A stretch of DNA of 64,000 nucleotides from JAHEDT01 sp963825615 (GTDB lineage Bacteria; Desulfobacterota; Desulfuromonadia; Desulfuromonadales; BM103): NCBI GenBank assembly GCA_963825615.1, contig CAWGTV010000001.1, forward strand, positions 496,001 through 560,000, given 5' to 3'. The translations under genes were made by a program, and so were the position numbers. Below, in pieces: positions 1-9,436 of the stretch. How positions within the stretch are numbered: position 1 is the first letter of the stretch; each line of letters begins with the position of its first letter. Below the pieces are notes generated by a model. It was not told where the DNA came from. It saw nothing but the letters and a program-made list of their open reading frames with translations, and ran no database searches.

Positions 1-173
1 CGCGGCGACCACCCAGAGTTCTAAGACTGTTTACTGCTTGTCTCAACCAGTAGCATTCGCTATTATCTAGCGTGTTTACAGACACCCGGACTCTCCGGAT
101 GAATGCAAAATGACCTTTGTCACCAGCTCTTGCAGGGCCGATCAAATTGGTGACAGTGTTACACTTTGGGATT

Positions 174-383
174 ATGAAAAAATTTATTCTGATATGCTTG
201 TATCTCACGGCCCTGCAGGCGGTCTTGTGCCTCCCTGCGGAAGCAAGCGTTACCATCGGTCTGGCTCCAAGCCTAGCTCTCTGCGTCGTCGACCATGGCG
301 CCCTCGACCGTATTGGTGAAGAGTTGGCAAAGCTTGCCGGAACACCTGTCCGATCCGACGTTTCGATAATGATGCAACTCTGA
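174..383 (+). CDS. Small putative secreted protein, possibly a truncated solute-binding protein
   Basis: A 69-aa reading frame starts at ATG 174 with a convincing signal peptide: MKK, a hydrophobic core, and an AEA cleavage site near residue 25. The mature part begins VTIGLAPSL, which loosely resembles the start of periplasmic substrate-binding proteins, but the frame stops after about 45 mature residues. There is no clear ribosome binding site. It is probably the 5' piece of a broken gene whose remains continue downstream. The function is unknown and the family resemblance is only an impression. Confidence 0.3.
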   Translation: MKKFILICLYLTALQAVLCLPAEASVTIGLAPSLALCVVDHGALDRIGEELAKLAGTPVRSDVSIMMQL

Positions 384-398
384 GCAGCGGGTTATTAG

Positions 399-548
399 GT
401 TTTCAAGAGCTCGACGCCGCAGGAGGCAATCCTGGCCCTGGTTGACGGCAAACGAACGATCAAGGACCTCTGCATCGAATCCACCATGATGGATTATGAG
501 GTGTATCGCTTCCTTTCACCTGATGGAAAGGCCTGCGTACTGACATAG
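399..548 (+). pseudogene. Remnant of a DUF4388-like C-terminal domain
   Basis: This frame has no plausible start but reads a typical winged-helix-like tail (EAILALVDGKRTIKDL, then YEVYRFL) and ends at TAG 546. That pattern matches the C-terminal repeat of DUF4388/PatA-like proteins of deltaproteobacteria, where it follows a receiver or is encoded beside one. The upstream part is out of frame: codons before 420 continue better in another frame (QELDAA). The gene is therefore interrupted or decayed. Its position 30 bp before a receiver-domain gene fits a former signalling operon. Confidence 0.3.
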
Positions 549-579
549 ACCCCACACCGTTCATTTGGAGGTGCCCGTC

Positions 580-1578
580 ATGTTGACCAAGAATCACACC
601 ATCCTGATTGTTGACGATGTCAGCAAACGTCGATTGCATCTCAAGTCCATGCTCATGGAACGAGAGGACTCTGTCCTTGAGGCTGAAACAGCTGAAGCGG
701 CCTTGGAATTAATGCACAAACAGCCCACGAGCCTGGTCATTACGGAGACCGAGTTGCCGACCCGCAGCGGCCTTTACCTGCTACAGGAAGTCAAACAGCG
801 CCACCCGGAAACCGAAGTCATCCTCACGACCCACAACGCCTCGTCATTCAGCCTGTTGCAGGCGTTGCGTCATGGCGCTTTCGATTTTATCGTGCGGCCC
901 ATCGACACCTCTGAAATCCTCTTCAACGTCATTGATCGGGCTTTTGCCCAGATCGATCTGCGCGAACAGAACCAAACCCTGCTGGCACAATTGGAGCACC
1001 GCAACCAGGAAATGGCACAGTCGTTAAGCATGATGACCTCCCTCAGCCAGGCAATTGAAGCGATCAATTCTGCCATCGAGGTCAGTGACCTGTTGAGCCG
1101 TCTGCTTGATGCCGCGCTGAATTCTCTACACGCCAAACGGGGCATCTTGGCGCTGATTCGCAACAATGGGCACAACCATTTTGGTATAAAGATGAGCCGC
1201 GGCGTCACAGCAAGTTTTATTCAGAAGCATCCAGACAAGCTCCCGGAAGGGCTTCTTCTCGACATCGCCCGCAGCGGCAGTCCGATCATCGTCCCGCGGC
1301 ATCTGCCCGCCTACATGTCTGAACGAGTCACCAGCGATGAGCAATCTCTCGTTGCCGATCCTGGGCTGCTCTCAGTTCCCTTGTACCATCGCGACCGTGC
1401 CATTGGGGTCATGATCCTCTTCGGGCACGCCGACGACACACCCTTCACCAACCAGAACCTGCAGTTTCTGGTACAACTAGCACATCATGCCGCTTTAACC
1501 CTGGAAAAAGCCGGTATCATTCACCAGCTAAAGCGTCAAGGGAAAAGCAAGAGACAAACGCCGCAACAGCAGATATAA
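580..1578 (+). CDS. Receiver-GAF domain protein with a degenerate (pseudo-)receiver
   Basis: This is a 332-aa cytoplasmic signalling protein. Residues about 6-120 form a CheY-like receiver with the acidic pair D12-D13. The phosphoacceptor position in the motif VITETELP is Glu56 instead of Asp, and the usual KP lysine is Arg (VRPID). A coiled coil follows at about 125-165, then a GAF domain to about 315, and no output domain is seen. ATG 580 is chosen because GGAGG lies at 567-571 with ideal spacing; an upstream TTG at 565 is less likely. The Asp-to-Glu and Lys-to-Arg changes suggest a receiver that is not controlled by phosphorylation, perhaps constitutively active-like. That conclusion is inference. 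Confidence 0.85.
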   Translation: MLTKNHTILIVDDVSKRRLHLKSMLMEREDSVLEAETAEAALELMHKQPTSLVITETELPTRSGLYLLQEVKQRHPETEVILTTHNASSFSLLQALRHGAFDFIVRPIDTSEILFNVIDRAFAQIDLREQNQTLLAQLEHRNQEMAQSLSMMTSLSQAIEAINSAIEVSDLLSRLLDAALNSLHAKRGILALIRNNGHNHFGIKMSRGVTASFIQKHPDKLPEGLLLDIARSGSPIIVPRHLPAYMSERVTSDEQSLVADPGLLSVPLYHRDRAIGVMILFGHADDTPFTNQNLQFLVQLAHHAALTLEKAGIIHQLKRQGKSKRQTPQQQI

Positions 1579-1584
1579 ACAGGA

Positions 1585-1604
1585 GGACAGAAATAATCCT
1601 GTCC
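1585..1604 (-). terminator. Weak hairpin between convergent genes
   Basis: A 6-bp inverted repeat (GGACAG/CTGTCC, 8-nt loop) sits in the 59-bp gap between the stop codons of the receiver-GAF gene and dxs. On the minus strand it is followed by a modest T-rich run (TCCTGTTTAT), so it could end dxs transcription. There is no strong U-tract. The gap also has several further GGACAGG-type words, so a degenerate repetitive element is an alternative. Confidence 0.3.
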
Positions 1605-1637
1605 CCCTGTGCCTGCCTCCGAATGGTCCTGTCCCGA

Positions 1638-3512
1638 CTATCTCTTTGCCAGCGCCTCCTTGACTGTTGCCACGAGGCCCTTGGCATCCAAACCATAGCG
1701 GTCCCGTAACTCCGCCTGGCTACCCTGTTCGATAAACTTGTCTGGAAGACCAATGCGTTTCACCGGTACATTGACCCCTGCCTCGCTGAAAAGTTCGAGA
1801 ACCGCGGAACCGAAGCCCCCTTGCAGGGCATTTTCTTCTACCGTCACGACGAAACCTGTTCTGACGGCCTCGGCAACGAGCAAATCCCCATCGAGAGGTT
1901 TGAGGAAGACCGGATCGATGACTGCAAAGTCAATACCTTCTCCGGCCAGGGTTTCGGCAGCAGCCAATGCCTCGACAACCAAAACACCCACAGCAAAGAA
2001 GACGCCATCCTTGCCTTTCCGCAACACTTCACCCCGCCCGATGGTGACCGGACGGGCGTTTTCCTCGGTAACTCCGATGCCAGCACCACGGGGATAACGG
2101 AAAGCAAAGGGCCCCGCGTAGGCCAACGCAGTTACCATAGCGTGGCGCAGGTAGTTTTCATCGCGCGGGATCATGAACACCATGTTGGGAATATGCCGTA
2201 GATAGGACAAGTCGAACACACCATGGTGCGTCGGGCCATCGGCTCCGACCAGGCCGCCACGGTCGAGAGCAAAAATGACAGGCAGGTTCTGCAGGCAGAC
2301 GTCGTGCAGGACACTGTCGTATGCGCGTTGCAGGAAGGTGGAATAAATGGCAAGGACCGGTTTGAGCCCCTGGGTCGCCATGCCAGCGGCAAAAGTAACG
2401 GCATGCTGCTCGGCGATGCCGACATCGAAAAAACGTTCCGGGAACCGTTTGGCAAAAGGCTTGAGGCCCGTCCCTTCGAGCATAGCTGCCGTAATCGCAA
2501 CAATGCGGTCGTCCGTTTCGGCCAATTCGGCTAGGATGTCACCGAAGACCGACGTGTAGCTGGGTGGACTGCTGCTGCCCTTCTTCACAGCCCCGGTGAT
2601 CGGGTCAAAAGGACCAACACCATGATAGAGATGCGGATTTTCTTCCGCAGGAGGATAACCCTTACCCTTCTTGGTGACCACATGCATGAGGATAGGCCCG
2701 TCCATGTGGGTTATATTTTCCAGGGTGGGAATCAGTTCGTCGAGCTTGTGCCCGTCAATCGGGCCGACATAATCAAAATCAAAAGCTTCGAAGAGCATGC
2801 CGGGTGTCAGAAAACCTTTCACCGCCTCTTCGGCTTTTTTTGCCAGGCGCCTGAGATCTTTACCGATCTTCGGTACATTGTCGAGGAAATGTTCAGTTTC
2901 CCGCTTCAAACGTACGAAGAAGTCCGAGGTCAACTGCCGGCTGAAAAATGACGAGAGCGCACCAACGTTCGGCGAAATCGACATCTCGTTGTCATTCAGG
3001 ATAACAAGCAGATTTTTCTTGAGGTGCCCAGCCTGATTCAGCGCCTCAAAGGCCAGGCCGGCGGTCAGTGAACCGTCACCGATGACAGCAACGACCCTCT
3101 CCTTGCCGCCCTTGGCATCACGAGCGGTTGCCATGCCGAGTGCCGCAGATATCGAGGTACTGGAGTGGCCCACGTTGAAGCAGTCATGGGGGCTCTCCTC
3201 GCGCTTGGGGAAACCACTGAGGCCATCCAGTTGCCGCAGGGTATGGAATCGTGCGTAACGACCGGTCAGCAGTTTGTGAGCATAGGCCTGATGGCCGACA
3301 TCCCAGACAATTTTATCCTCGGGGGTACTGAACACCCGGTGCAGCGCAATGGTCAATTCGATGACGCCGAGAGAGCTGGCCAGGTGTCCGCCAGTTTCCG
3401 CTACGGTTTTGACAATCACTTCCCTGAGCTCCTCGGCCAACCGCGGCAGCTCTGCTTCGGGAAGGCATTTCAAGGCCGCAACAGGATCTTCCAACTTTAA
3501 TATTTCGGACAT
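1638..3512 (-). CDS. dxs: 1-deoxy-D-xylulose-5-phosphate synthase
   Basis: The product condenses pyruvate and glyceraldehyde 3-phosphate to DXP, the first step of the MEP isoprenoid pathway, using thiamine diphosphate. The 624-aa protein has family length and the expected blocks: GHQAYAHKLLTGR, the ThDP motif GDGSLTAG with NDNEMSI, the transketolase pyrimidine-binding block AEQHAVTFAAGMA, and a C-terminal transketolase domain. The frame is open further upstream, but the start is placed at ATG 3512 (MSEILKLEDP), the usual N-terminus. It is the last gene of a minus-strand unit and lies 19 bp after ispA, which acts later in the same pathway. Confidence 0.96.
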   Translation of the reverse strand: MSEILKLEDPVAALKCLPEAELPRLAEELREVIVKTVAETGGHLASSLGVIELTIALHRVFSTPEDKIVWDVGHQAYAHKLLTGRYARFHTLRQLDGLSGFPKREESPHDCFNVGHSSTSISAALGMATARDAKGGKERVVAVIGDGSLTAGLAFEALNQAGHLKKNLLVILNDNEMSISPNVGALSSFFSRQLTSDFFVRLKRETEHFLDNVPKIGKDLRRLAKKAEEAVKGFLTPGMLFEAFDFDYVGPIDGHKLDELIPTLENITHMDGPILMHVVTKKGKGYPPAEENPHLYHGVGPFDPITGAVKKGSSSPPSYTSVFGDILAELAETDDRIVAITAAMLEGTGLKPFAKRFPERFFDVGIAEQHAVTFAAGMATQGLKPVLAIYSTFLQRAYDSVLHDVCLQNLPVIFALDRGGLVGADGPTHHGVFDLSYLRHIPNMVFMIPRDENYLRHAMVTALAYAGPFAFRYPRGAGIGVTEENARPVTIGRGEVLRKGKDGVFFAVGVLVVEALAAAETLAGEGIDFAVIDPVFLKPLDGDLLVAEAVRTGFVVTVEENALQGGFGSAVLELFSEAGVNVPVKRIGLPDKFIEQGSQAELRDRYGLDAKGLVATVKEALAKR

Positions 3513-3531
3513 GATCACCACATCTATAGCG

Positions 3532-4422
3532 TCAAGAGGTTCGATCAACAATGTAGCGGGCCAATAACTGCAAAGGTTCTGCTGCAGCACCGAGCGGAGT
3601 CAATGACTCAACGGCAATGCTACAGAGTTCAGTGGCCCTTTGCCGGGACTCAGCAAGGCCGAGCAGGGCGGGATAGGTTGCCTTGCCACGGGCTTGATCG
3701 CTGCCGACGTCCTTGCCAAGCTCAGTCTGGTCGCCAACGATATCCAGAATATCATCTGCAATCTGAAAAGCCAATCCGGCAGCTTCTCCGAATCGGGTCA
3801 GTGCTGCAAACTGTTTGTCATCCCCGCCCCCCAGCAGGACGCCAACCTGAACTGAGGCCAGAATCAGGCCGCCTGTTTTATGCGTATGAATATATTCCAG
3901 GGTCGGGAAGTCGATCTCCTTCCCCTCGGACTGCATGTCGACAACCTGGCCGCCGACCATCCCCAGCGAACCGGCATAACAGGCAACCAGTTCGATAACT
4001 CGCAAAACCGTCGCCGGTTGGGCCGCCTCGTTGGCCTTGGCGTCTGCCAGCAACCGGAACGCCTCGGTCAACAAAGCATCCCCCGCCAGGATAGCCACTG
4101 CCTCTCCATAGACTTTGTGATTGGTCGGTCGACCACGACGTAAATCATCGTTATCCATCGCCGGCAGATCATCATGAATCAGTGAATAGGTATGAATCAT
4201 CTCCATCGCACAGGCTGCATGCAAGACCTGTTGTGCGGTACCGCCGACCGCCTCACAAGCAGCTATCATCAGGACCGGCCGTAAGCGTTTGCCGCCGGCG
4301 AAGATCGAATAGCGCATCGCCTGGTGCAGGGCATGGGGGAGGATATTTTCCCCCGGCAGCCAGCGATCCAAGGCCCGGTCAACCAAGACAGAACGGCTAT
4401 GCAGATAATCCTTCAGGTCCAT
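3532..4422 (-). CDS. ispA: Farnesyl diphosphate synthase-type polyprenyl synthetase
   Basis: This 296-aa all-alpha prenyltransferase elongates DMAPP/GPP with IPP to FPP. Both aspartate-rich Mg-binding motifs are present: DDLPAMDNDD near residues 89-98 and DDILD near 228-232. The GGKRLRP substrate-binding block is at about 44-50. It lies between xseB (9-bp gap) and dxs, the common dxs-ispA-xseB arrangement of proteobacteria. No sequence damage is seen. Confidence 0.95.
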   Translation of the reverse strand: MDLKDYLHSRSVLVDRALDRWLPGENILPHALHQAMRYSIFAGGKRLRPVLMIAACEAVGGTAQQVLHAACAMEMIHTYSLIHDDLPAMDNDDLRRGRPTNHKVYGEAVAILAGDALLTEAFRLLADAKANEAAQPATVLRVIELVACYAGSLGMVGGQVVDMQSEGKEIDFPTLEYIHTHKTGGLILASVQVGVLLGGGDDKQFAALTRFGEAAGLAFQIADDILDIVGDQTELGKDVGSDQARGKATYPALLGLAESRQRATELCSIAVESLTPLGAAAEPLQLLARYIVDRTS

Positions 4423-4431
4423 GAATGCAGA

Positions 4432-4671
4432 TCAGTCCTGGCCCGGCTCGACGCCGAAGGGCTCGACAACGAGGTGGCCATCAGTATCTTTGAGCAGAAG
4501 CTCTATCCTGGTCTCCACAGCCTTGAGCTTTTTACGACACAGCGCGGCACTTTGCACCCCGGCTTCAAAACAGTCCAAGGCCTCATCGAGGGGCATCTGC
4601 CCCTTCTCCAGCCTGGCGACGGCCTCTTCCAAGGTCTTCAATGCTTTCTCGAATGTGGTCTCTTTCGGCAT
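4432..4671 (-). CDS. xseB: Exodeoxyribonuclease VII small subunit
   Basis: The 79-aa protein carries the characteristic XseB pattern: FEKALKTLEEAVARLEKG, then LDEALDCFEAGV and a conserved LC.KKL motif. It forms helical hairpins that bind the XseA coiled coil. The start at ATG 4671 (MPKETTFEKAL) is preferred over the longer frame because family members begin just before this motif. It is followed by ispA after 9 bp. The large subunit gene is two genes upstream, separated from it by an M23 peptidase. Confidence 0.93.
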   Translation of the reverse strand: MPKETTFEKALKTLEEAVARLEKGQMPLDEALDCFEAGVQSAALCRKKLKAVETRIELLLKDTDGHLVVEPFGVEPGQD

Positions 4672-4726
4672 AGACAAGTCCTTCCAACTGTAAAACAACA
4701 CGCCCCCAGTGTTGTGTCAAGTAACT

Positions 4727-5571
4727 TTATTCTTTAAAAACCGCAAGCAGGGCAAGGGGATCAACCCGCTCTCCCAACAGCCTCACCGTGAGATGCAAAT
4801 GAGCCCCGGTCGACCGCCCGGTACTGCCGACGTTGCCAAGCACATCACCAGCCAGGAGCACAGCCCCTTCCTCTACCAGAACCTTTGAAAGGTGGGCATA
4901 CAATGAGAGCAGGCCCTCACCGTGATCGACCACCACAGTCTGTCCGGTATAGAACAGACTCGGCACACAGGACGACGCGTCCGTCACTGATTGCTCGAAC
5001 CGGGGTTCCGCTGGCGCTACGGAAATCAGTTCCGCTATGTGGCGACTTCGGCTTGCCATTCATCACCCGACGCTTGCCGAAAACGCTGCTGACAGGGTCA
5101 TCAACCGGTAGCTGAAAAGTCGCCCAGAGCCGTGACGACCGCGCTGCAAATTTTTCGCTGAGAATGCCTGCCTCACGATTGATGCGCTCGGTATCTTGCG
5201 CATTCGGTGTCACCATGCGCTCCGGCAGAGTCAGGTGTTCTTCAGGGCGTTCCTTGTGGGCAACGTGCAGTATCAGCTCAGCTTTCCGTTGTCTGCCCAT
5301 GGTTATCCACCAGGGCCGCTATCAGAGGATAATCACCGGCATGGACATCCAGGCCAACCGGCAGGAGAGCGATGGCGCCGGCCTTGTCAGGATACAGGTA
5401 GATAATCTCATCTCTGAACCGCACGACCCCGAATGAGAGCGGTTCGCCTTGCCAGTGCAGGACAGCCACTTCGCCGTTATGCACCTGCGGAACCAGCAGG
5501 CTCAGGTCGCCGCACCAGGCCGGCCAGACCATGGTCAAAACCATCACGAGTTGAAGTAACAGGCGCATCAT
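4727..5571 (-). CDS. Secreted M23-family metallopeptidase (LytM-like), frame-disrupted
   Basis: This gene encodes a periplasmic peptidoglycan endopeptidase-type protein of about 280 aa. It starts at ATG 5571, overlapping the xseA stop as ATGA, with a signal peptide ending near WPAWCG. After an Ig-like N-terminal part comes the LytM core: HSGTDFRSASGTPV, then VVDHGEGLLSLYAHL, then a typical HLHLTV motif. Two frameshifts divide it into three frames, near 5292 and near 4955. Total length is 2 mod 3, as expected for two one-base insertions, and no motif is lost. The coding content looks intact apart from the shifts. Whether it is an active enzyme or a regulator cannot be told from sequence. Confidence 0.8.
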
Positions 5572-6777
5572 GACTCCACATCCTCCACCCGGGCGCGAGC
5601 CTGACCACGAGCGAAGCGCAGCCAAAGCTGATCGCCTGGCTTGAGGTCCTTTGTCGAAACCAGACCGGAACAACCCCGGTTTGCGGCTGGCAATCACGTA
5701 TCCCCGTTCAAGCTGTAACAGCGGCGACAACGCATCCAGACGGCCGGCTGCAATGCCCAGAGCATCAGAGTATTCACGCATCCTGGCGCGCACGGCCAGG
5801 GCAAGGCGTTGCTCGAGCCCGGCAAGGTTACCCGGCAACGCGGCAAACTCGCGTGCAGCCAGTTGCAGTCGCCCTTCCAGACCGGTAACGCGCTCGGCAA
5901 CCAGTTGCAGCGTTTGATCCAGGCGGGATTGCAGACGAATGATGAGGTGATCGAGATGGGCTTCCATCTCCTGGCGGTTTTTGGCAACCAGTTCGGCGGC
6001 AGCACTCGGCGTCGGAGCACGCAGGTCGGCAACAAAGTCGGCAATGGTGAAATCCGTCTCATGGCCGACCGCCGAGATGACAGGGACTTCGGAACGGTCA
6101 ATGGCCCGTGCCACGACTTCTTCATTAAAAGCCCACAAATCCTCCAGTGAGCCGCCACCCCGCCCGACTATCATAACATCCAGACCACCATAGCGGTTCA
6201 AATCGTCGATTGCTGCGGCAATCTCCTCGGCAGCACCGTCACCCTGGACCCTGACCGGTCGCAACAGCAGGTGCACATCGGGAGCCCGACGCTGCAGGAT
6301 ATTGAGAATATCATGGATTGCCGCACCTGTTGCCGAGGTCACGATACCGACCTTTTGCGGTGAAGAGGGCAACGGGCGTTTACGCTCCACTGCAAAGAGT
6401 CCTTCGCTGGCGAGTTTCACCTTGAGTGCCTCGAATGCCGCCTGCAGTTGCCCCTTGCCACCGTAGGTCATGCTGTCAACGACCAGTTGCATCTCGCCGC
6501 GCGCGACGTAAACAGTCACGGTTCCGGAACAAATGACCTGTAAGCCGTTGTGCGGCGAACGGTCTACCTGTCGATTACGCGTGCGGAACATAACACTGCG
6601 CAGTTGTGCACCGCTGTCCTTTAGCGTGAAATACCAGTGCCCCGAGGCCGGGGACGCGAAATTTGAAATTTCGCCCTCTACCGTCACGGTGACAAAATTG
6701 GTCTCGACAACTTCCTGGAGCAATGCCACCAGGCCGCTGACCGTCAATTTGCCGGAACCCTCAGTCACGTGAGGCAC
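5568..6777 (-). CDS. xseA: Exodeoxyribonuclease VII large subunit, one frameshift near the 3' end
   Basis: XseA is the catalytic subunit of exonuclease VII, which degrades single-stranded DNA. The N-terminal OB-fold (VTVEGEISNFASPASGHWYF) is followed by the catalytic domain (KVGIVTSATGAAIHDIL, then VGRGGGSLEDLWAFNEE and SAVGHETDFT) and a coiled-coil tail. The final about 30 codons shift frame near 5655. The restored frame reads STKDLKPGDQLWLRFARGQ and stops at 5568-5570. If uncorrected, the frame runs on for about 100 codons into the downstream M23 gene, which is an artefact. Length 1210 nt is 1 mod 3, consistent with one extra base. Confidence 0.92.
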
Positions 6778-6800
6778 ATCCCATATCTTGTGGTTTTTAT

Positions 6801-6829
6801 TTGACTTTTCATTGATTTACCCCTATACA
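6801..6829 (+). promoter_or_regulatory. Sigma-70-type promoter of the ParA-like gene
   Basis: TTGACT (6801-6806) and TATACA (6824-6829) are separated by exactly 17 bp and lie 30 bp before the start codon at 6860, followed by an AGGGA ribosome binding site (6849-6853). It lies in the 82-bp gap that also must drive xseA in the other direction. Confidence 0.65.
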
Positions 6830-6859
6830 TTGGCCATCTTGAATCTATTAGGGAACTCT

Positions 6860-8260
6860 ATGGCTACACCTTATATTGTCACAATTTCAAGCGAGAAGGG
6901 AGGCGTGGGCAAAACCACCCTGGCCACCAACCTTGCGATCTACCTCAAAGCCCTGCACGAGGACCTGCCGGTCACCCTGCTGAGCTTTGACAACCACTTC
7001 TCAGTGGACCAGATGTTCCGGATCAAACGCCAGTCGGCGAAAGGCGATGTCAGCAAGCTGTTTACCGGCACAAACCCTGATGACCTGGTTGAAATTGGCG
7101 AATACGGTGTTCAATTTATTCCTTCAAGCAATCAATTGAATCTTATGCGCCGCGACTTTGATGACACGTCGGCCTTAGCCAAGGCTCTTGCCAAATCAAC
7201 ATTTGGTGGGATCGTGATCATCGACACGCGCCCCGACCTGGACATTTTCACCCAGAATGCCCTCTACGCGTCCGACCGGGTTATCGTCCCGGTCAAAGAT
7301 GCACCGTCCATGGACAACTGTCGGCATATTTACGATTTCTTCGACACCCATGGGCTGTCCCGTCGGTCACTGCGCATTCTCCCCTGTCTGGTTGACGGCC
7401 GCATTCACTTCGAAGGGCCCTTCCGCGACCCGTACCAACTGCTCAAGGCCTATGCCATCAACCGCGGCTACCGCTGCCTGGAAGGCTACATCGCCAAAAG
7501 CCCAAAAGTTGAGTCGCTCAACACCAATCCTGAAGGGAAAATCTATCCGGTTCTTACCCACGGTCGGCACACTGAGGTCCATGTGCAAATGACTCATGTG
7601 GCCCGGCAGGTTTACCTGAACGCCATCGATACCGAGGTACGGCGTCTCGACGAGTATTGCCTCGACATGGTCCATGCCGAAGAAGAGCACCAGAGCGCGT
7701 ACGAAACGCGACGCCTTCAGCTCGAAACCGGCTGCCTGGTCTGCGGCAAGCCCCTGGTGGATAAGGAAAAGATCGGCCTTGCCGGCTATTTTGCGCAAAG
7801 CTCAGATCGGCGAATTTCCGGCTATCTTGAAGAAGAATGCTTTAACAGCTTGGTGTTCCGACATTTTTACGGCGCCAAACGGACTATCGAGGCGCATGAT
7901 CCGATCTGGGACCTGTTTCGTGAATCGGCGCAACGGTCTTACTTCCTCTTGCAGCGCGCTCCGCACACGCGCAATTTCTACCAGCAAAAGCTATCCTTCT
8001 ATCGCTTTGACGATAACGGCCTTGAAGTTTCGCACAAGACCATCGAACTCCAGGAGTTTGAAAAACGCCTGCTCACAAAAGAAAGATCAGACCTGTTCCC
8101 CCTGCTCGAGCGAACCCTCTTCGATGATCAGGGGCGCCTCGGTGATGCGTTCCTGCTGCTACGCAAAGTGAGTTCCGACCTGCCGGAAGAAATCCTCTAT
8201 GACCAGAATTTCGAGAGTTTTGCCGCGATCATGGCCAAGGTCAGCCTTCAGCTGCCCTGA
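6860..8260 (+). CDS. Orphan ParA/MinD-like ATPase with a long C-terminal extension
   Basis: This is a 466-aa protein. Residues 5-250 are a deviant-Walker ATPase with KGGVGKTT at 13-20 and switch residues IIDTRPD near 118-124. The next about 215 residues are not a known ParA part. They contain Cys292-x2-Cys295 (GCLVCGKPL) and Cys327 (EEEC), a possible metal site, and a helical C-terminus. The start at ATG 6860 is chosen over the frame's earlier ATG because of its ribosome binding site and the clear domain boundary. No ParB or MinE partner is nearby. The gene's stop overlaps the convergent deacetylase stop by 13 bp. A role in positioning a protein complex is possible but not shown. Confidence 0.75.
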   Translation: MATPYIVTISSEKGGVGKTTLATNLAIYLKALHEDLPVTLLSFDNHFSVDQMFRIKRQSAKGDVSKLFTGTNPDDLVEIGEYGVQFIPSSNQLNLMRRDFDDTSALAKALAKSTFGGIVIIDTRPDLDIFTQNALYASDRVIVPVKDAPSMDNCRHIYDFFDTHGLSRRSLRILPCLVDGRIHFEGPFRDPYQLLKAYAINRGYRCLEGYIAKSPKVESLNTNPEGKIYPVLTHGRHTEVHVQMTHVARQVYLNAIDTEVRRLDEYCLDMVHAEEEHQSAYETRRLQLETGCLVCGKPLVDKEKIGLAGYFAQSSDRRISGYLEEECFNSLVFRHFYGAKRTIEAHDPIWDLFRESAQRSYFLLQRAPHTRNFYQQKLSFYRFDDNGLEVSHKTIELQEFEKRLLTKERSDLFPLLERTLFDDQGRLGDAFLLLRKVSSDLPEEILYDQNFESFAAIMAKVSLQLP

Positions 8261-9400
8261 AGCATGGCCTGCTTCTGCAAAAGTACGGACACGGGCACAA
8301 TGGTGATACCTCGTTCAACCAACCCCGGGAGTTCCCTTCTTAAGGCCTCCAACGTCTCCGGGTAAGGATGGCAGATGCCGATAGCCATCCCTTGGTTGCG
8401 TGCCTTCCCTTCAAGACGCCTAATCTCGTGAACAATCGCGTCGACCTCGGCGACATTATCAAGAAAAACATCCCGGTTCATCGTCGGCACTCCGAATCTA
8501 TGTGCCACTTCAGGCACCCTGGAGTGTCCCGTCGTCCGGCTGTCGATAAAAAACAGGCCCTTTTCCCGAAGACTCTCCATGACTGGCGACAAAGCCCTGG
8601 CATCCTCGGTGAAACGGGATCCCATGTGATTATTTACCCCCGTGACATGGGGAATTCTGGCAAGCAACAGATCAAAATTACGTCGGATCTCGACATCACT
8701 GTTTTTGACGAATAACGCATCACGTCCCGGGTTGACCGCCGGATACCCCTGGGGTTCCATCGGTACGTGCAACATCACTTCACGGCCGGCTGCATAAGCC
8801 ATTTCGGCAACATCAACAGCATGCGGTTCATCGGGAAGGATGGCAAAGGTGACCGGTTGAGTCATCAAGAGCAAAGCCTTGGCGGTATGAGTGCTCCGGC
8901 CAAGGTCGTCCATAATAATCGTAAGCAGTGGCCCGGCGGGGAGAACTGGTGCCGGCGGCATGAAATGAATGATGATTTGTGCCTGGCGGGACTTGACCAC
9001 GACCAGCGAGTTCGCCTGGCGTAATTGCACCTCGTAGCCGCCCGGAATCCGTTGCAAGCGCTCCTCGAAACCCGTTAATCAGGTCGGCAGCAGGGAAATC
9101 GGCCGCGATTGTATAGCGGGCAGGGACCTGATCAAGGTCGCGTTGAATGCTGCCGGGAGCAACATTGAGAGCGGCAAGCAGTGCCTCCACTTCAGTGTGC
9201 ACTTTTTTGCTGTAATCGACCTGGGGCTTTAGCGATGGTGGCACGACAGGGGGCGGCAGCGGTTCTTCCATGCGGGCAAACAAAACCAGGCCGGCCACAA
9301 GGAGTCCGGCGGCTCCCAGCATCAACAGCAGAAAGCGGTTTTTCAGGAAAAAATCAGGGCGCCGCTTCTTCGAACGGCGCCGCTTGGTTGGTTTCGTCAT
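8248..9400 (-). CDS. Divergent polysaccharide deacetylase family protein, one frameshift
   Basis: Residues 1-45 hold a basic N-terminus and one transmembrane anchor (FLLLMLGAAGLLVAGLVLF), followed by a proline-rich linker. The C-terminal about 250 residues form the divergent polysaccharide deacetylase domain (DUF610/YibQ type): IIMDDLGRS, HVPMEPQGYP, VNNHMGSRFT and FIDSRTT. These proteins are often encoded after envC and ctpA, as here, and are thought to act on the cell envelope. One shift near 9066 separates the N- and C-terminal frames. Length is 1 mod 3, fitting a single inserted base (GF then EERLQRIPGG). Confidence 0.85.
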
Positions 9401-9436
9401 AGACAGCTCTTCTCAGTGTGTTTGCTGCCGCAAGAT

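Noticed and set aside
1..24. Open frame ending RGDHPEF then TAA at the left edge, perhaps the 3' end of an upstream gene
   Set aside because: Eight codons are too few to support a gene or a family.
5278..5567. Extension of xseA by about 100 codons into a fused second domain
   Set aside because: The extension is the M23 signal peptide and N-terminal domain read through a frameshift. The restored xseA frame stops at 5568-5570 and overlaps the M23 start as ATGA.
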